Shown one piece after another: positions 43,394 to 52,178 of a DNA stretch of 64,000 bases; the stretch's first letter is position 1; the number at the start of each line of letters is the position of its first letter. The stretch is from assembly GCF_049340185.1 (NCBI RefSeq), contig NZ_JBMPPC010000002.1, forward strand, positions 372,001 to 436,000, written 5' to 3'. The DNA is from Undibacterium sp049340185 (lineage in GTDB: Bacteria; Pseudomonadota; Gammaproteobacteria; Burkholderiales; Burkholderiaceae_D). The position numbers and the translations under genes are program-made. The notes below the pieces were generated by a model that saw only the letters and a list, made by a program, of their open reading frames with translations, was not told where the DNA came from and ran no database searches.

Positions 43394-44437
43394 ATGGACA
43401 TTTCAGAACTCCTCGCGTTCTCCGTAAAGAACAACGCATCCGACTTACATCTGTCATCTGGCTTACCGCCTATGATACGTGTGCATGGTGACGTGCGTCG
43501 CATTAATTTGCCCCCTCTTGAGCATAAAGATGTCCATGGTTTGATCTACGACATTATGAATGACTCACAGCGTAAAGCCTATGAAGAAACGCTGGAGTGC
43601 GATTTCTCGTTTTCCATCCCGGGTCTGGCACGTTTCCGTGTGAATGCATTTAACCAGGAACGTGGCGCAGCCGCTGTAATGCGTACCATTCCATCCAAAA
43701 TTCTCAGTCTGGAACAGTTAAATACACCCCGCATCTTTGCTGAGCTCTCGCTCAAGCCAAGGGGCCTGGTGCTGGTAACAGGACCAACCGGCTCCGGTAA
43801 ATCTACTACGCTGGCAGCGATGGTGAATCACGTCAATGAAAATGAATACGGTCATATTCTGACGGTCGAAGATCCTATCGAATTTGTCCATGAGTCAAAA
43901 AAATGCCTGATCAACCAACGTGAAGTCGGGCCTCATACGATGTCATTCAACAATGCGCTGCGCTCAGCGCTGCGTGAAGATCCTGACGTTATTCTGGTCG
44001 GTGAGTTACGTGATCTGGAGACTATCCGCCTCGCCCTGACTGCCGCCGAAACCGGCCACCTTGTGTTCGGTACCCTGCACACCTCGTCTGCTGCTAAAAC
44101 CATTGATCGTATCGTCGACGTTTTCCCGGCAGAAGAAAAAGAAATGGTACGTTCAATGTTGTCTGAGTCATTGCAAGCCGTTATTTCACAAACCCTGCTC
44201 AAGACCAAAGACGGTACAGGCCGGGTTGCAGCACATGAGATTATGCTCGGCACACCGGCAATCCGTAACCTGATCCGTGAAGCAAAAATTGCACAGATGT
44301 ATTCCTCTATCCAGACCGGTAGCAATATGGGAATGCAAACTCTGGATCAAAACCTGACAGAACTGGTCAAGCGCAATGTTATCTCTGTCGGAACCGCAAG
44401 AGCCGCAGCAAAAACACCGGATAACTTCCCTGGCTAA
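43394..44437 (+). CDS. pilT: Type IV pilus retraction ATPase PilT
   Basis: Hexameric ATPase that retracts type IV pili for twitching motility and DNA uptake. 347 aa. N-terminal SDLHLSSGLPPMIRVHGDVR, Walker A GPTGSGKST (about residues 130-138), Asp box LTVEDPIEF, Walker B DPDVILVGELRDLET, His box ETGHLVFGTLHTSSA, and AIRNLIREAKIAQMYSSIQTG near the C-terminus (the AIRNLIRE motif needed for retraction). Followed after 49 bases by pilU. Confidence 0.97.
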   Translation: MDISELLAFSVKNNASDLHLSSGLPPMIRVHGDVRRINLPPLEHKDVHGLIYDIMNDSQRKAYEETLECDFSFSIPGLARFRVNAFNQERGAAAVMRTIPSKILSLEQLNTPRIFAELSLKPRGLVLVTGPTGSGKSTTLAAMVNHVNENEYGHILTVEDPIEFVHESKKCLINQREVGPHTMSFNNALRSALREDPDVILVGELRDLETIRLALTAAETGHLVFGTLHTSSAAKTIDRIVDVFPAEEKEMVRSMLSESLQAVISQTLLKTKDGTGRVAAHEIMLGTPAIRNLIREAKIAQMYSSIQTGSNMGMQTLDQNLTELVKRNVISVGTARAAAKTPDNFPG

Positions 44438-44486
44438 TCGTCAGAAAAGCCTCCGGCTAATCAGTTTGAATTAAGGACGTACTACG

Positions 44487-45623
44487 ATGGAACGCGATCA
44501 GGCTACCAAATTTATGCATGATTTACTGCGCTTGATGCTCAGTAAAAATGGCTCCGATTTATTTATCACCGCAGAGTTTCCTCCTGCTTTCAAAATCGAT
44601 GGCAAGGTCACACCGGTATCGAATCAGCCGCTGACATCGGCGCATACCATTGACCTGGCACGCGCGATCATGAACGACAAGCAAGCGGCTGAATTCGAAT
44701 CAACCAAAGAATGTAACTTTGCGATCAACCCAGCAGGGATGGGACGTTTTCGTGTTTCTGCATTTATGCAACAAGGCCGGGTCGGTCTGGTGCTACGTAC
44801 GATTACGACAGCGATCCCGACCATGGAAGAGCTTGGCTTACCCGTTCATCTGAAAGACGTCGCCATGACCAAGCGCGGTCTGGTCATCATGGTCGGCGCA
44901 ACTGGCTCTGGTAAATCAACCTCTCTGGCGGCAATGCTGGGCTATCGTAATGCGAATAGCTACGGTCACATCATTACGATTGAAGATCCGATTGAGTATG
45001 TACATCCGCACGGCAACTGCATCATCACGCAACGTGAAATCGGTATCGATACCGAAGACTGGGGTGCCGCGCTGAAAAACTCTTTGCGTCAAGCACCGGA
45101 TGTGATTCAGATCGGTGAGATCCGTGACCGTGAGACCATGGATTTTGCGATTGCATTTGCAGAAACCGGCCATCTTTGCCTGGCGACCCTGCATGCGAAC
45201 AGCTCCAACCAGGCGCTGGATCGTATTATCAACTTCTTCCCGGAAGAACGTCGTGCGCAATTGCTGATGGATTTGTCATTGAACTTGAAAGCAGTTATTT
45301 CTCAACGCCTGATCCCACTACGTGGCAAAAAGGGGCGCTGCGCAGCGATTGAAATTATGCTGAACTCGCCCTTAGTCTCTGACCTGATCTTCAAAGGAGA
45401 TGTTCACGAGATTAAAGAGATTATGAAAAAATCTCGCGAAATCGGTATGCAAACTTTTGACCAGGCGCTATTTGATCTGCACGAAGCCGATCTGATCACG
45501 TACGAAGATGCTTTACGCAATGCCGACTCCGTCAATGAATTGCGTCTGGCAATTATGCTCAAAGGTAAAGAAGCTAAAAACCGTGACCTCAGCGCAGGCA
45601 CATCACATTTAGGAATTGTATGA
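44487..45623 (+). CDS. pilU: Type IV pilus retraction ATPase PilU
   Basis: PilT paralogue of 378 aa that assists PilT-dependent retraction. Walker A GATGSGKST, Asp box ITIEDPIEYVH, APDVIQIGEIRDRETM, and AETGHLCLATLHANSSNQAL. The extended C-terminal tail after MQTFDQALFDL is typical of PilU. Its stop overlaps the ATG of the glutathione peroxidase gene (ATGA). Confidence 0.96.
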   Translation: MERDQATKFMHDLLRLMLSKNGSDLFITAEFPPAFKIDGKVTPVSNQPLTSAHTIDLARAIMNDKQAAEFESTKECNFAINPAGMGRFRVSAFMQQGRVGLVLRTITTAIPTMEELGLPVHLKDVAMTKRGLVIMVGATGSGKSTSLAAMLGYRNANSYGHIITIEDPIEYVHPHGNCIITQREIGIDTEDWGAALKNSLRQAPDVIQIGEIRDRETMDFAIAFAETGHLCLATLHANSSNQALDRIINFFPEERRAQLLMDLSLNLKAVISQRLIPLRGKKGRCAAIEIMLNSPLVSDLIFKGDVHEIKEIMKKSREIGMQTFDQALFDLHEADLITYEDALRNADSVNELRLAIMLKGKEAKNRDLSAGTSHLGIV

Positions 45624-46102
45624 GCGTACTCGACTTTAATGCAGATAACCTGCAAGGCCAGCCTGTAGATCTGAAACAATACCAGGGCAAAGTACTGCTA
45701 ATCGTGAATACTGCCAGCAATTGCGGCTTCACTCCACAGTACAAAGGACTGGAAGCCGTCTATCAGCAGTTTCGTGACAAAGGCGTCGAAGTGCTCGGCT
45801 TTCCCTGCAATCAGTTCGGTCATCAGGAGCCAGGCACTGCGGATGAAATCGGCGCATTTTGCGAGAAAAATTACGGCGTTACGTTTCCCTTATTTGCCAA
45901 AATCGAAGTGAACGGTAAAGATGCACATCCGCTGTATCAGTACCTAAAATCCAAAGCACCTGGCCTGCTGGGCAGCGAAGCGATCAAATGGAATTTTACT
46001 AAATTCCTGATCAAAAAAGACGGCACTGTCTACAACCGCTATGCGCCGCTAACAACACCCGCAGAACTGATTGCGGACATCGAAAAGCTGCTGGCAGAAT
46101 AA
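45620..46102 (+). CDS. Glutathione peroxidase family protein
   Basis: 160-aa thiol peroxidase with the thioredoxin fold. The reactive Cys35 lies in NTASNCGFTPQYKGLE, a second Cys63 in GFPCNQFGHQEPG, and Trp/Asn of the catalytic set in IKWNFTKFLI. BtuE-like cysteine glutathione peroxidases often use thioredoxin. Translationally coupled to pilU by a four-base overlap. The functional link to pili is unknown. Followed by a strong terminator. Confidence 0.93.
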   Translation: MSVLDFNADNLQGQPVDLKQYQGKVLLIVNTASNCGFTPQYKGLEAVYQQFRDKGVEVLGFPCNQFGHQEPGTADEIGAFCEKNYGVTFPLFAKIEVNGKDAHPLYQYLKSKAPGLLGSEAIKWNFTKFLIKKDGTVYNRYAPLTTPAELIADIEKLLAE

Positions 46103-46123
46103 ACGCTAATCAACAAAAATAAC

Positions 46124-46175
46124 AATCTGTGAATCTCAGTATTGAAAAATTCTTGAGAGATTCACAGATTTTTTT
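46124..46175 (+). terminator. Terminator after pilT-pilU-gpx
   Basis: Perfect 14-base stem AATCTGTGAATCTC (46124-46137) with 46157-46170, a 19-base loop, and a run of seven T (46169-46175). Confidence 0.9.
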
Positions 46176-46225
46176 ACGCTCGTCGTCTTGACTGGCTAGC
46201 CAGATTTGAAGACAGCCACATGCGC

Positions 46226-47467
46226 TTATTTGCCCTGATCTGAATTAGACAAACTAGCATCAATCAACTCTACCCAATGCCGCACTGGTGTATCCGTTCC
46301 AGATTGCAAATGGGTTAAACATCCGATATTGGCGGACAAAATCATCTCTGCGCCCGTTGCCGCCAGATTCTGTAATTTATTGTCCCGCAACTGATAGGAT
46401 AATTCTGGTTGCAACACCGAATAAGTCCCGGCAGAACCGCAGCATAAATGGCTGTCTGTACACAGTTGCACATCAACGCCGACTTGACGTAACAAGCCCT
46501 CAACTTTGCCGCGAATTTGCTGACCATGCTGCAAGGTACAGGGCGGATGCCAGACGATCCTTGTCGCTATTTTCCCAGCTAATTTTTTGACGAGTGCGGT
46601 CTCAAAATCAGGCAAAATTTCACTCAGATCGCGGGTCATGGCGGAGATACGCAGCGCTTTCTCCGCATACGCACTGTCATGTGCCAAGAGATGCCCATAG
46701 TCTTTCACTGTGACGCCACAGCCCGATGCCGTCATGACAATCGCTTCAGCACCAGCGTCTACATAAGGCCACCAGGCATCGATATTCCGTCTCATATCGT
46801 CAAGTCCGCCATCTTGATCATTCAGATGAAAACGGATCGCGCCACAGCAACCAGCTTTCGGTGCGACGATCAATTGCACACCTAGCACGTCGAGCACACG
46901 GGCTGTCGCGGCATTGATATTGGGCGACATCGCCGGTTGTACACAACCATCAAGCAACAACATCTTGCGCGCATGCTGGGTCTGTGGCCAGAAGCTAGCA
47001 GGCTGCGCCGCCGGTATTTTGTTTTGCAATACCTGAGGCAAGACCGGGCGTATGGCTTGCCCAAGCTTCATCGCCGGATTAAAAATCGAGGCACGTGGCA
47101 AAACCTGTTTAAGCGCCCAACGCATCAGACGCTGCGCCAGTGGTCTTGGCACCTGATCCTCTACAACCTTACGCCCGATATCCAGCAGACGTCCATATTG
47201 CACACCCGACGGACAGGTAGATTCACAATTGCGACAGGTCAGGCAGCGATCCAGATGCTGCTGCGTCTTTGCGGTTGCCTGCTTGCCTTCCAGCACTTGC
47301 TTAATCAGATAAATCCGGCCTCGCGGACCATCCAGCTCGTCACCAAGCAATTGATAGGTCGGACAAGTCGCTGTACAAAAACCGCAGTGCACACACTTGC
47401 GCAGGATCTCCTCTGCCTCCTGGCCTTCACGGGTGTCCTTGATAAAATCAGCGAGATTGGTTTGCAT
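46226..47467 (-). CDS. glcF: Glycolate oxidase iron-sulfur subunit GlcF
   Basis: 413 aa. Two N-terminal [4Fe-4S] ferredoxin sites, CVHCGFCTATCPTY (about residues 21-34) and CLTCRNCESTCPSGV (about 71-85), then two CCG heterodisulfide-reductase-type domains (AGCCGAIRFHL and LCCGSAGTYS). With GlcD and GlcE it forms the membrane-associated enzyme that oxidises glycolate to glyoxylate and passes electrons to quinone. It follows glcE by 17 bases. Confidence 0.96.
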   Translation of the reverse strand: MQTNLADFIKDTREGQEAEEILRKCVHCGFCTATCPTYQLLGDELDGPRGRIYLIKQVLEGKQATAKTQQHLDRCLTCRNCESTCPSGVQYGRLLDIGRKVVEDQVPRPLAQRLMRWALKQVLPRASIFNPAMKLGQAIRPVLPQVLQNKIPAAQPASFWPQTQHARKMLLLDGCVQPAMSPNINAATARVLDVLGVQLIVAPKAGCCGAIRFHLNDQDGGLDDMRRNIDAWWPYVDAGAEAIVMTASGCGVTVKDYGHLLAHDSAYAEKALRISAMTRDLSEILPDFETALVKKLAGKIATRIVWHPPCTLQHGQQIRGKVEGLLRQVGVDVQLCTDSHLCCGSAGTYSVLQPELSYQLRDNKLQNLAATGAEMILSANIGCLTHLQSGTDTPVRHWVELIDASLSNSDQGK

Positions 47468-47484
47468 AGAATAGGTCTGGAAAA

Positions 47485-48561
47485 TTACAAATCAAGGTAC
47501 ATGCGTCCAGGATTGAAAATACCTGAAGGATCAAATGCGTTTTTTAGATGACGGTGAATCTTGGCCACGGCCGGTGCCAGCGGTGTAAACACGCCGGTGC
47601 GTTTATCGCCACCACGGAACAAGCTCGCATGGCCACCGGCTTTTGTCACAACATCCCGGATACGCTGTGGCGCTTCATCCGTAAATAACCAGCGCTGTGC
47701 CCCCCCCCATTCAATCAGGGATTTTCCAGTCAAAGACAGGGGACTTGCACTGGGCGGCAGAGACAGACGCCATAACCCATGTTCATCGTCTTGCACAAAA
47801 AAATCATGCTCGTGCTCACGTAATGCCGACCAATGCCGGCCTGCATCCTGTACCTCTTCGCCGCCTAATTTCTTTTTCGCCGCACGCACCGCGGCTTCTG
47901 CACCTGACAGGCGCAACATCAGGCGACCGACGTGCCAGGCGCTGGCAGAGATGGGGAGTGGCTGACCGCCCCATTGATTTAGTTTCGTCAAAGCGTCCGC
48001 TTCAGACAGCGCAAATACCAGCGTCGTTTCTGCGAAAGGTTTCGGTAACACTTTGATGGAGATATCGGTGATCAAACCCAGGCTTCCCAGCGATCCGGCC
48101 AGCAAGCGCGAAACGTCGTAACCAGCGACGTTTTTCATGACTTGCCCGCCAAACGCCAACAATTCACCACGCCCATCCATTAAATGTGCACCCAGAACAA
48201 AATCTCTGACCGCCCCCACCGCAGCCCGACGTGGTCCGGACAAACCAGCAGCCACCATGCCACCGAAGGTCGCCGTAGCGCCAAAATGCGGCGGCTCAAA
48301 CGCTAGCATCTGCTGCTGCTCCGCAAGCGCGGCCTCAATTTCTGACAGAGGCGTGCCGCAACGTGCAGTGATCACCAGTTCTGTCGGCTCATAAGCGACG
48401 ATACCGGTATAAGCGCGAGTGTCCAGCACCTCGCCGCACAAAGTCTGTCCATACCAATGTTTGCTTGCGCCGCCTTGTATGCATAGCGGTGCTTTCGTAG
48501 CCGATGCTGTCAAAATGCGATCGCGAAACTCTTGCAGGATATTGTCCATATCAGCGTTCAT
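47485..48561 (-). CDS. glcE: Glycolate oxidase FAD-binding subunit GlcE
   Basis: 358 aa. FAD-binding type 4 domain with RCGTPLSEIEAALAEQQQML, FGGMVAAGLSGPRRAAVGAVRD, and GGQVMKNVAGYDVSRLLAGS; the C-terminal part is short, as usual for GlcE. A run of nine G on the coding strand (47700-47708) lies inside the gene, encoding Trp-Gly-Gly, and is a possible slippage site, although the frame is intact here. Middle gene of glcD-E-F. Confidence 0.95.
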   Translation of the reverse strand: MNADMDNILQEFRDRILTASATKAPLCIQGGASKHWYGQTLCGEVLDTRAYTGIVAYEPTELVITARCGTPLSEIEAALAEQQQMLAFEPPHFGATATFGGMVAAGLSGPRRAAVGAVRDFVLGAHLMDGRGELLAFGGQVMKNVAGYDVSRLLAGSLGSLGLITDISIKVLPKPFAETTLVFALSEADALTKLNQWGGQPLPISASAWHVGRLMLRLSGAEAAVRAAKKKLGGEEVQDAGRHWSALREHEHDFFVQDDEHGLWRLSLPPSASPLSLTGKSLIEWGGAQRWLFTDEAPQRIRDVVTKAGGHASLFRGGDKRTGVFTPLAPAVAKIHRHLKNAFDPSGIFNPGRMYLDL

Positions 48562-48881
48562 TCATTATCCGGTGGGCGTACTGTTTCTTCTTATAAAAAT
48601 TATCAAAAGCCATAAAAACTCATCAAAACTCATCCAATTTAAAACCAATACCGCAATACCCATGCGGGTTTCCAGCCATTTTCATGCCAGAAGGCGCATA
48701 GAATATGCGTGCTTGCATGTAGAAATTTCTAAAAACCCTTGGAATCGATATTTCATGGAACCACTTACTTCTCTGTCTTTTCTCTGTATTTCTGTGTCTC
48801 TGCAGTGAGCACCTTGGCTTTTACGTCCTGTTGATATGATTTTTTAATGTCGAAGTTTTTAGACATGTCCATACCATTTTT
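48562..48881. other. Gap between glcD and glcE
   Basis: 320 bases, unusually long inside glcDEF. No gene was found on either strand. It contains a short direct repeat (AAAACTCATC twice, near 48615-48635) and a pyrimidine-rich stretch with several TCTGT units (about 48768-48806). It also has a weak ATGTC...GACAT hairpin near 48847-48866. glcE may need its own promoter here. Confidence 0.45.
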
Positions 48882-50450
48882 TTAAAAACGGGGTAAATCA
48901 GGGAATGCCAGTTGTCCGCGCTTGACGTGCATGCGCCCGTATTCGGCACAGCGATGCAGCGTAGGAATAGCCTTGTCCGGATTCAATAAAAATGCGGTAT
49001 CGAACGCGCGCTTTACCGCACGGAACGCATCGAGCTCCGCAGTCGAAAACTGGACGCACATCGAATTAATCTTCTCAATACCGACGCCATGTTCGCCGGT
49101 AATCGTGCCACCGACTTCGACACATAACTCCAGAATCTCCGCACCAAATAATTCAGCCTGATGGAATTCGCCGTCCTTATTCGCATCGAACAAAATCAGC
49201 GGATGCAAATTACCGTCACCGGCATGAAATACATTCGCACAACGCAATCCATACTTTTGCTCCATCGCCGCAATTCCTAGCAAAACCTGGGATAAATTTT
49301 TGCGTGGAATCGTGCCGTCCATGCAGTAATAATCGGGGGAGATACGCCCTGCTGCGGGGAAGGCATTTTTTCGCCCTGACCAAAACCGCAAGCGTTCGGC
49401 CTCCGTCGTCGACACGGCAATCGCAGTCGCCCCTGCTTGCTCCAGAACCACACTCATGCGCTGAATTTCTTCTGCTACTTCATCGTCGGTACCGTCGGAT
49501 TCGCATAGCAGAATCGCCTCAGCATCGACGTCATAACCGGCTTTGACGAAAGGCTCCACCATGCGCGATGAGGTCTTATCCATCATCTCTAAGCCTGCCG
49601 GAATAATACCCGCAGCGATGACGTTCGCCACCGCATTACCGCCTTTTACCACGTCATCGAAGGACGCCATGATGACGCGTGCTGCCTGCGGTTTCGGCAC
49701 CAGTTTGACCGTGACTTCTGTTACCACACCCAACATTCCCTCCGATCCGATAAATACCGCCAGCAAATCCAAACCTGGCGCATCCAGGGATGCTCCACCC
49801 AGTTCAATGACTTCACCATCAATGGTCACTGCACGCACGCGCAAAACATTGTGCACCGTGAGACCATATTTGAGGCAATGCACGCCGCCGGAATTTTCTG
49901 CGACGTTGCCGCCGATGGTGCAGGCAATTTGTGAAGACGGATCGGGAGCGTAATACAAGCCGAGTCCTGCAACTGCATCAGAGATCGCGAGATTGCGCAC
50001 GCCGGGTTGTACGATCGCCGTACGCGAGTAAGCGTCGAGCTTGAGGATTTTATTTAAGCGGGCGGTTGATAACACAACGCCGTCAATGATCGGCATCGCG
50101 CCGCCGGACAGTCCTGTACCAGCACCACGCGGCACGATAGGTACCTGAAGTTCGCGACAAATATGCATGACTGCGATGACTTGCTGCTCGTTTTCAGGCA
50201 AGGTAACGACCATCGGTAATTGACGATAGGCGGCAAGGCCATCGCATTCATAAGGACGGGTATCTTCTTCCTGAAACAAGACGCTACGTTCAGGAAGTAC
50301 ATTGCGCAGAGCCGCAACTACTTTTCGCTGTCTGTCCAGGTAAGTCTGCAATTGCGCTGTCTGCGATAACTGTGACGCTGGTGGCGCGGGCGGCAACTGA
50401 GATGACGGCTTACTGTTCTGCTGGCTACTACTATTGATCGTCTGTTCCAT
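48882..50450 (-). CDS. glcD: Glycolate oxidase subunit GlcD
   Basis: 522 aa from the ATG at 50450, which has GAGGA six bases upstream. An N-terminal Gln/Pro/Ser-rich tail (about 45 residues) precedes the FAD-binding type 4 domain (VPRGAGTGLSGGA, DPSSQIACTIGGNVAENSGG, FIGSEGMLGVVTEV). The FAD-oxidase C-terminal domain contains FHAGDGNLHPLI and GGTITGEHGVGIEK with the catalytic histidines. Catalytic subunit for glycolate or D-lactate oxidation. The substrate is assigned from the D-E-F gene set. Confidence 0.95.
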   Translation of the reverse strand: MEQTINSSSQQNSKPSSQLPPAPPASQLSQTAQLQTYLDRQRKVVAALRNVLPERSVLFQEEDTRPYECDGLAAYRQLPMVVTLPENEQQVIAVMHICRELQVPIVPRGAGTGLSGGAMPIIDGVVLSTARLNKILKLDAYSRTAIVQPGVRNLAISDAVAGLGLYYAPDPSSQIACTIGGNVAENSGGVHCLKYGLTVHNVLRVRAVTIDGEVIELGGASLDAPGLDLLAVFIGSEGMLGVVTEVTVKLVPKPQAARVIMASFDDVVKGGNAVANVIAAGIIPAGLEMMDKTSSRMVEPFVKAGYDVDAEAILLCESDGTDDEVAEEIQRMSVVLEQAGATAIAVSTTEAERLRFWSGRKNAFPAAGRISPDYYCMDGTIPRKNLSQVLLGIAAMEQKYGLRCANVFHAGDGNLHPLILFDANKDGEFHQAELFGAEILELCVEVGGTITGEHGVGIEKINSMCVQFSTAELDAFRAVKRAFDTAFLLNPDKAIPTLHRCAEYGRMHVKRGQLAFPDLPRF

Positions 50451-50574
50451 CGCAAATCCTCGTGTTGTACAGCGCTCGTCAAGATCGATGAGATCAGTTT
50501 TGATTAGTGTAATCAATGCAATCCGGTTTGTGATGAATTGTTGCGCAACAATGCACTGAATTTATTTCAGGCAT

Positions 50575-50604
50575 AAAAAAAGGACGCCTTAGCGTCCTTT
50601 TTTT
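50575..50604. terminator. Bidirectional terminator between glcD and erpA
   Basis: Perfect 13-base stem including the A/T ends (50575-50587 with 50592-50604), GGACGC core, loop CTTA, seven T on the plus strand and seven T on the minus strand. Its main use is probably to end the erpA transcript, whose stop is 15 bases away. Confidence 0.9.
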
Positions 50605-50618
50605 CTCAACTCTACAGA

Positions 50619-50969
50619 TTATGCAGAGAAGGAAGATCCACAGCCACAAGTCGTCGTCGCGTTTGGATTCTTGATCACAAACTGCGCACCTTCGAGGTCG
50701 TCTTTATAGTCGATCTCTGCGCCGACCAGATACTGGTAGCTCATGGAATCTATCAGCAACTGCACGCCATTTTTGGTCATGGCAGTGTCATCTTCATTCA
50801 CGATTTCATCGAAAGTAAAACCATACTGAAAGCCCGAACATCCGCCACCCTGGACGAAGACGCGCAGTTTCAAATCAGGATTACCTTCTTCTTCAATCAA
50901 TTGCGCCACTTTGGCGGCCGCACTTTCAGTAAAAATAATCGGTGCTGGCATTTCGGCTACGGCATTCAT
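50619..50969 (-). CDS. erpA: Iron-sulfur cluster insertion protein ErpA
   Basis: 116-aa A-type carrier that delivers [4Fe-4S] or [2Fe-2S] clusters to apo-proteins, including isoprenoid-pathway enzymes. The three ligands are at Cys44 (GGGCSGFQYGF), Cys108 and Cys110 (TTCGCGSSF), matching the ErpA pattern. FTESAAAKV at the start is typical. It lies downstream of the bactofilin gene with 85 bases between. Confidence 0.96.
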   Translation of the reverse strand: MNAVAEMPAPIIFTESAAAKVAQLIEEEGNPDLKLRVFVQGGGCSGFQYGFTFDEIVNEDDTAMTKNGVQLLIDSMSYQYLVGAEIDYKDDLEGAQFVIKNPNATTTCGCGSSFSA

Positions 50970-51054
50970 TTCGTGCTCCTACTGTTCTGACAAGGCTTCA
51001 TTATAGACCTATATCCGCCCGCGTGTTTTGACGAGAATAAGTCTAGCGGTGATT

Positions 51055-51444
51055 CTAATTATTAGATGAGGCAAGTTTCAAGACGGGCTCGGCTGCTTGA
51101 TCATGGGTCAATTTGCCCGACACCAGAGCGCCGTTCATCATTTCCAGGGCTTTATAGTGCACATCACCTGAAATACGCGCTTTGGGCTGCAGCTCCAGCA
51201 ATTCAGTTGAAAATACCGGGCCATTGATTTCGCCATTGACAACCACATGTCCTGCGCGGACCTCTCCGTCAATTTTTGCCTGCTCCGAGATCACCAGCAT
51301 GCTGGATTCATCGGCCTCTGCGATGACATTGCCTTTTACGTGGCCGTCAATGCGCAAACCACCCTTGAAATGCAGGTTACCCTCAATGCTGCTGGATACG
51401 CCAATCAGGCTATCAATGGTATTTTTACTTTTACGACTAAACAT
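51055..51444 (-). CDS. Bactofilin
   Basis: 129 aa polymer-forming cytoskeletal protein (DUF583). The central right-handed beta-helix shows the repeated hydrophobic/glycine pattern from IEGNLHFKGGLRIDGHVKGNV to ARISGDVHYKALEM. Short disordered tails flank it, as in other bactofilins. Known: they form filaments at the inner membrane and organise cell shape or envelope enzymes. It follows the DUF6776-type membrane gene by 10 bases and probably shares its transcript with argC. Confidence 0.93.
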   Translation of the reverse strand: MFSRKSKNTIDSLIGVSSSIEGNLHFKGGLRIDGHVKGNVIAEADESSMLVISEQAKIDGEVRAGHVVVNGEINGPVFSTELLELQPKARISGDVHYKALEMMNGALVSGKLTHDQAAEPVLKLASSNN

Positions 51445-51454
51445 GGAAAACCCC

Positions 51455-52177
51455 TTACAAATTGATCGATTGCTGGGCGCGTAACTGACCTTTATCCATC
51501 ACTTTGGCCTGTAGCGACTTGACCGTTGCGCCTTCCGGTAGGGTCACCACACCTTCGAGTCGCTGATAATACCTGAATGACAATTTTAATTTACCAGCTT
51601 CGCCCGTCTTCGGATCGGGGAATTGCATCATAACAGGTTTGCCGCCTTGCGCCAGCGTCAGAGATAATTGCAAATCGCCAACAAAATCCCGCCCGCCTTT
51701 GCCCCCTTGCATTACCAGAACGCGGTAACGCATCTGGTTCGGCGTCACCATTTCCGCCTTTACTCTCTGGAGGGTAATTCCTTCTGGCCCGGTGGCAGAT
51801 GGCATCAGGCTCTCAAAAAAAGCCAGATCATCTTTTAGCTTCAGATTTTCTGAAGTCAGATTTTTGACCTGATCCGTCAATTGCTTTTGCGTCGATTTTT
51901 CGATATTTTGCTGGCTGTCAGAGGTATTAACCTGTGCGGCGAGTTTATCGCGCTCAACTTTCAGCTCATCGACTTGCTTGTGCAGCGCTTCGACTTCTTC
52001 CGGTTTAATCTTAGGGCCGAATGCAAAACTACGGCCCAGATCATAGGTCCATAAGGCGACCGCTCCCGCCAGACCGATAATGACAGCAACAATCGCCAAT
52101 TTGACGGGCCAGGGCTGATCCTGGCGTATCGTCATTTTTGAAGCGACCAGGCGTCGCTGCCCTAAGCGTCGGCTCAT
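51455..52177 (-). CDS. Membrane-anchored coiled-coil protein (DUF6776-type)
   Basis: 240 aa. A basic N-terminus, one membrane helix (about residues 26-48, LAIVAVIIGLAGAVALWTY), a coiled coil (about 60-125, EEVEALHKQVDELKVERDKLAA), and a periplasmic beta-rich domain with LKLSFRYYQRLEGVVTLP. It matches the architecture of the DUF6776 family found beside bactofilins in Burkholderiales, and it may be the membrane partner of the filament. The ATG follows the argC stop after one base. Confidence 0.82.
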   Translation of the reverse strand: MSRRLGQRRLVASKMTIRQDQPWPVKLAIVAVIIGLAGAVALWTYDLGRSFAFGPKIKPEEVEALHKQVDELKVERDKLAAQVNTSDSQQNIEKSTQKQLTDQVKNLTSENLKLKDDLAFFESLMPSATGPEGITLQRVKAEMVTPNQMRYRVLVMQGGKGGRDFVGDLQLSLTLAQGGKPVMMQFPDPKTGEAGKLKLSFRYYQRLEGVVTLPEGATVKSLQAKVMDKGQLRAQQSINL

Positions 52178-52178
52178 C

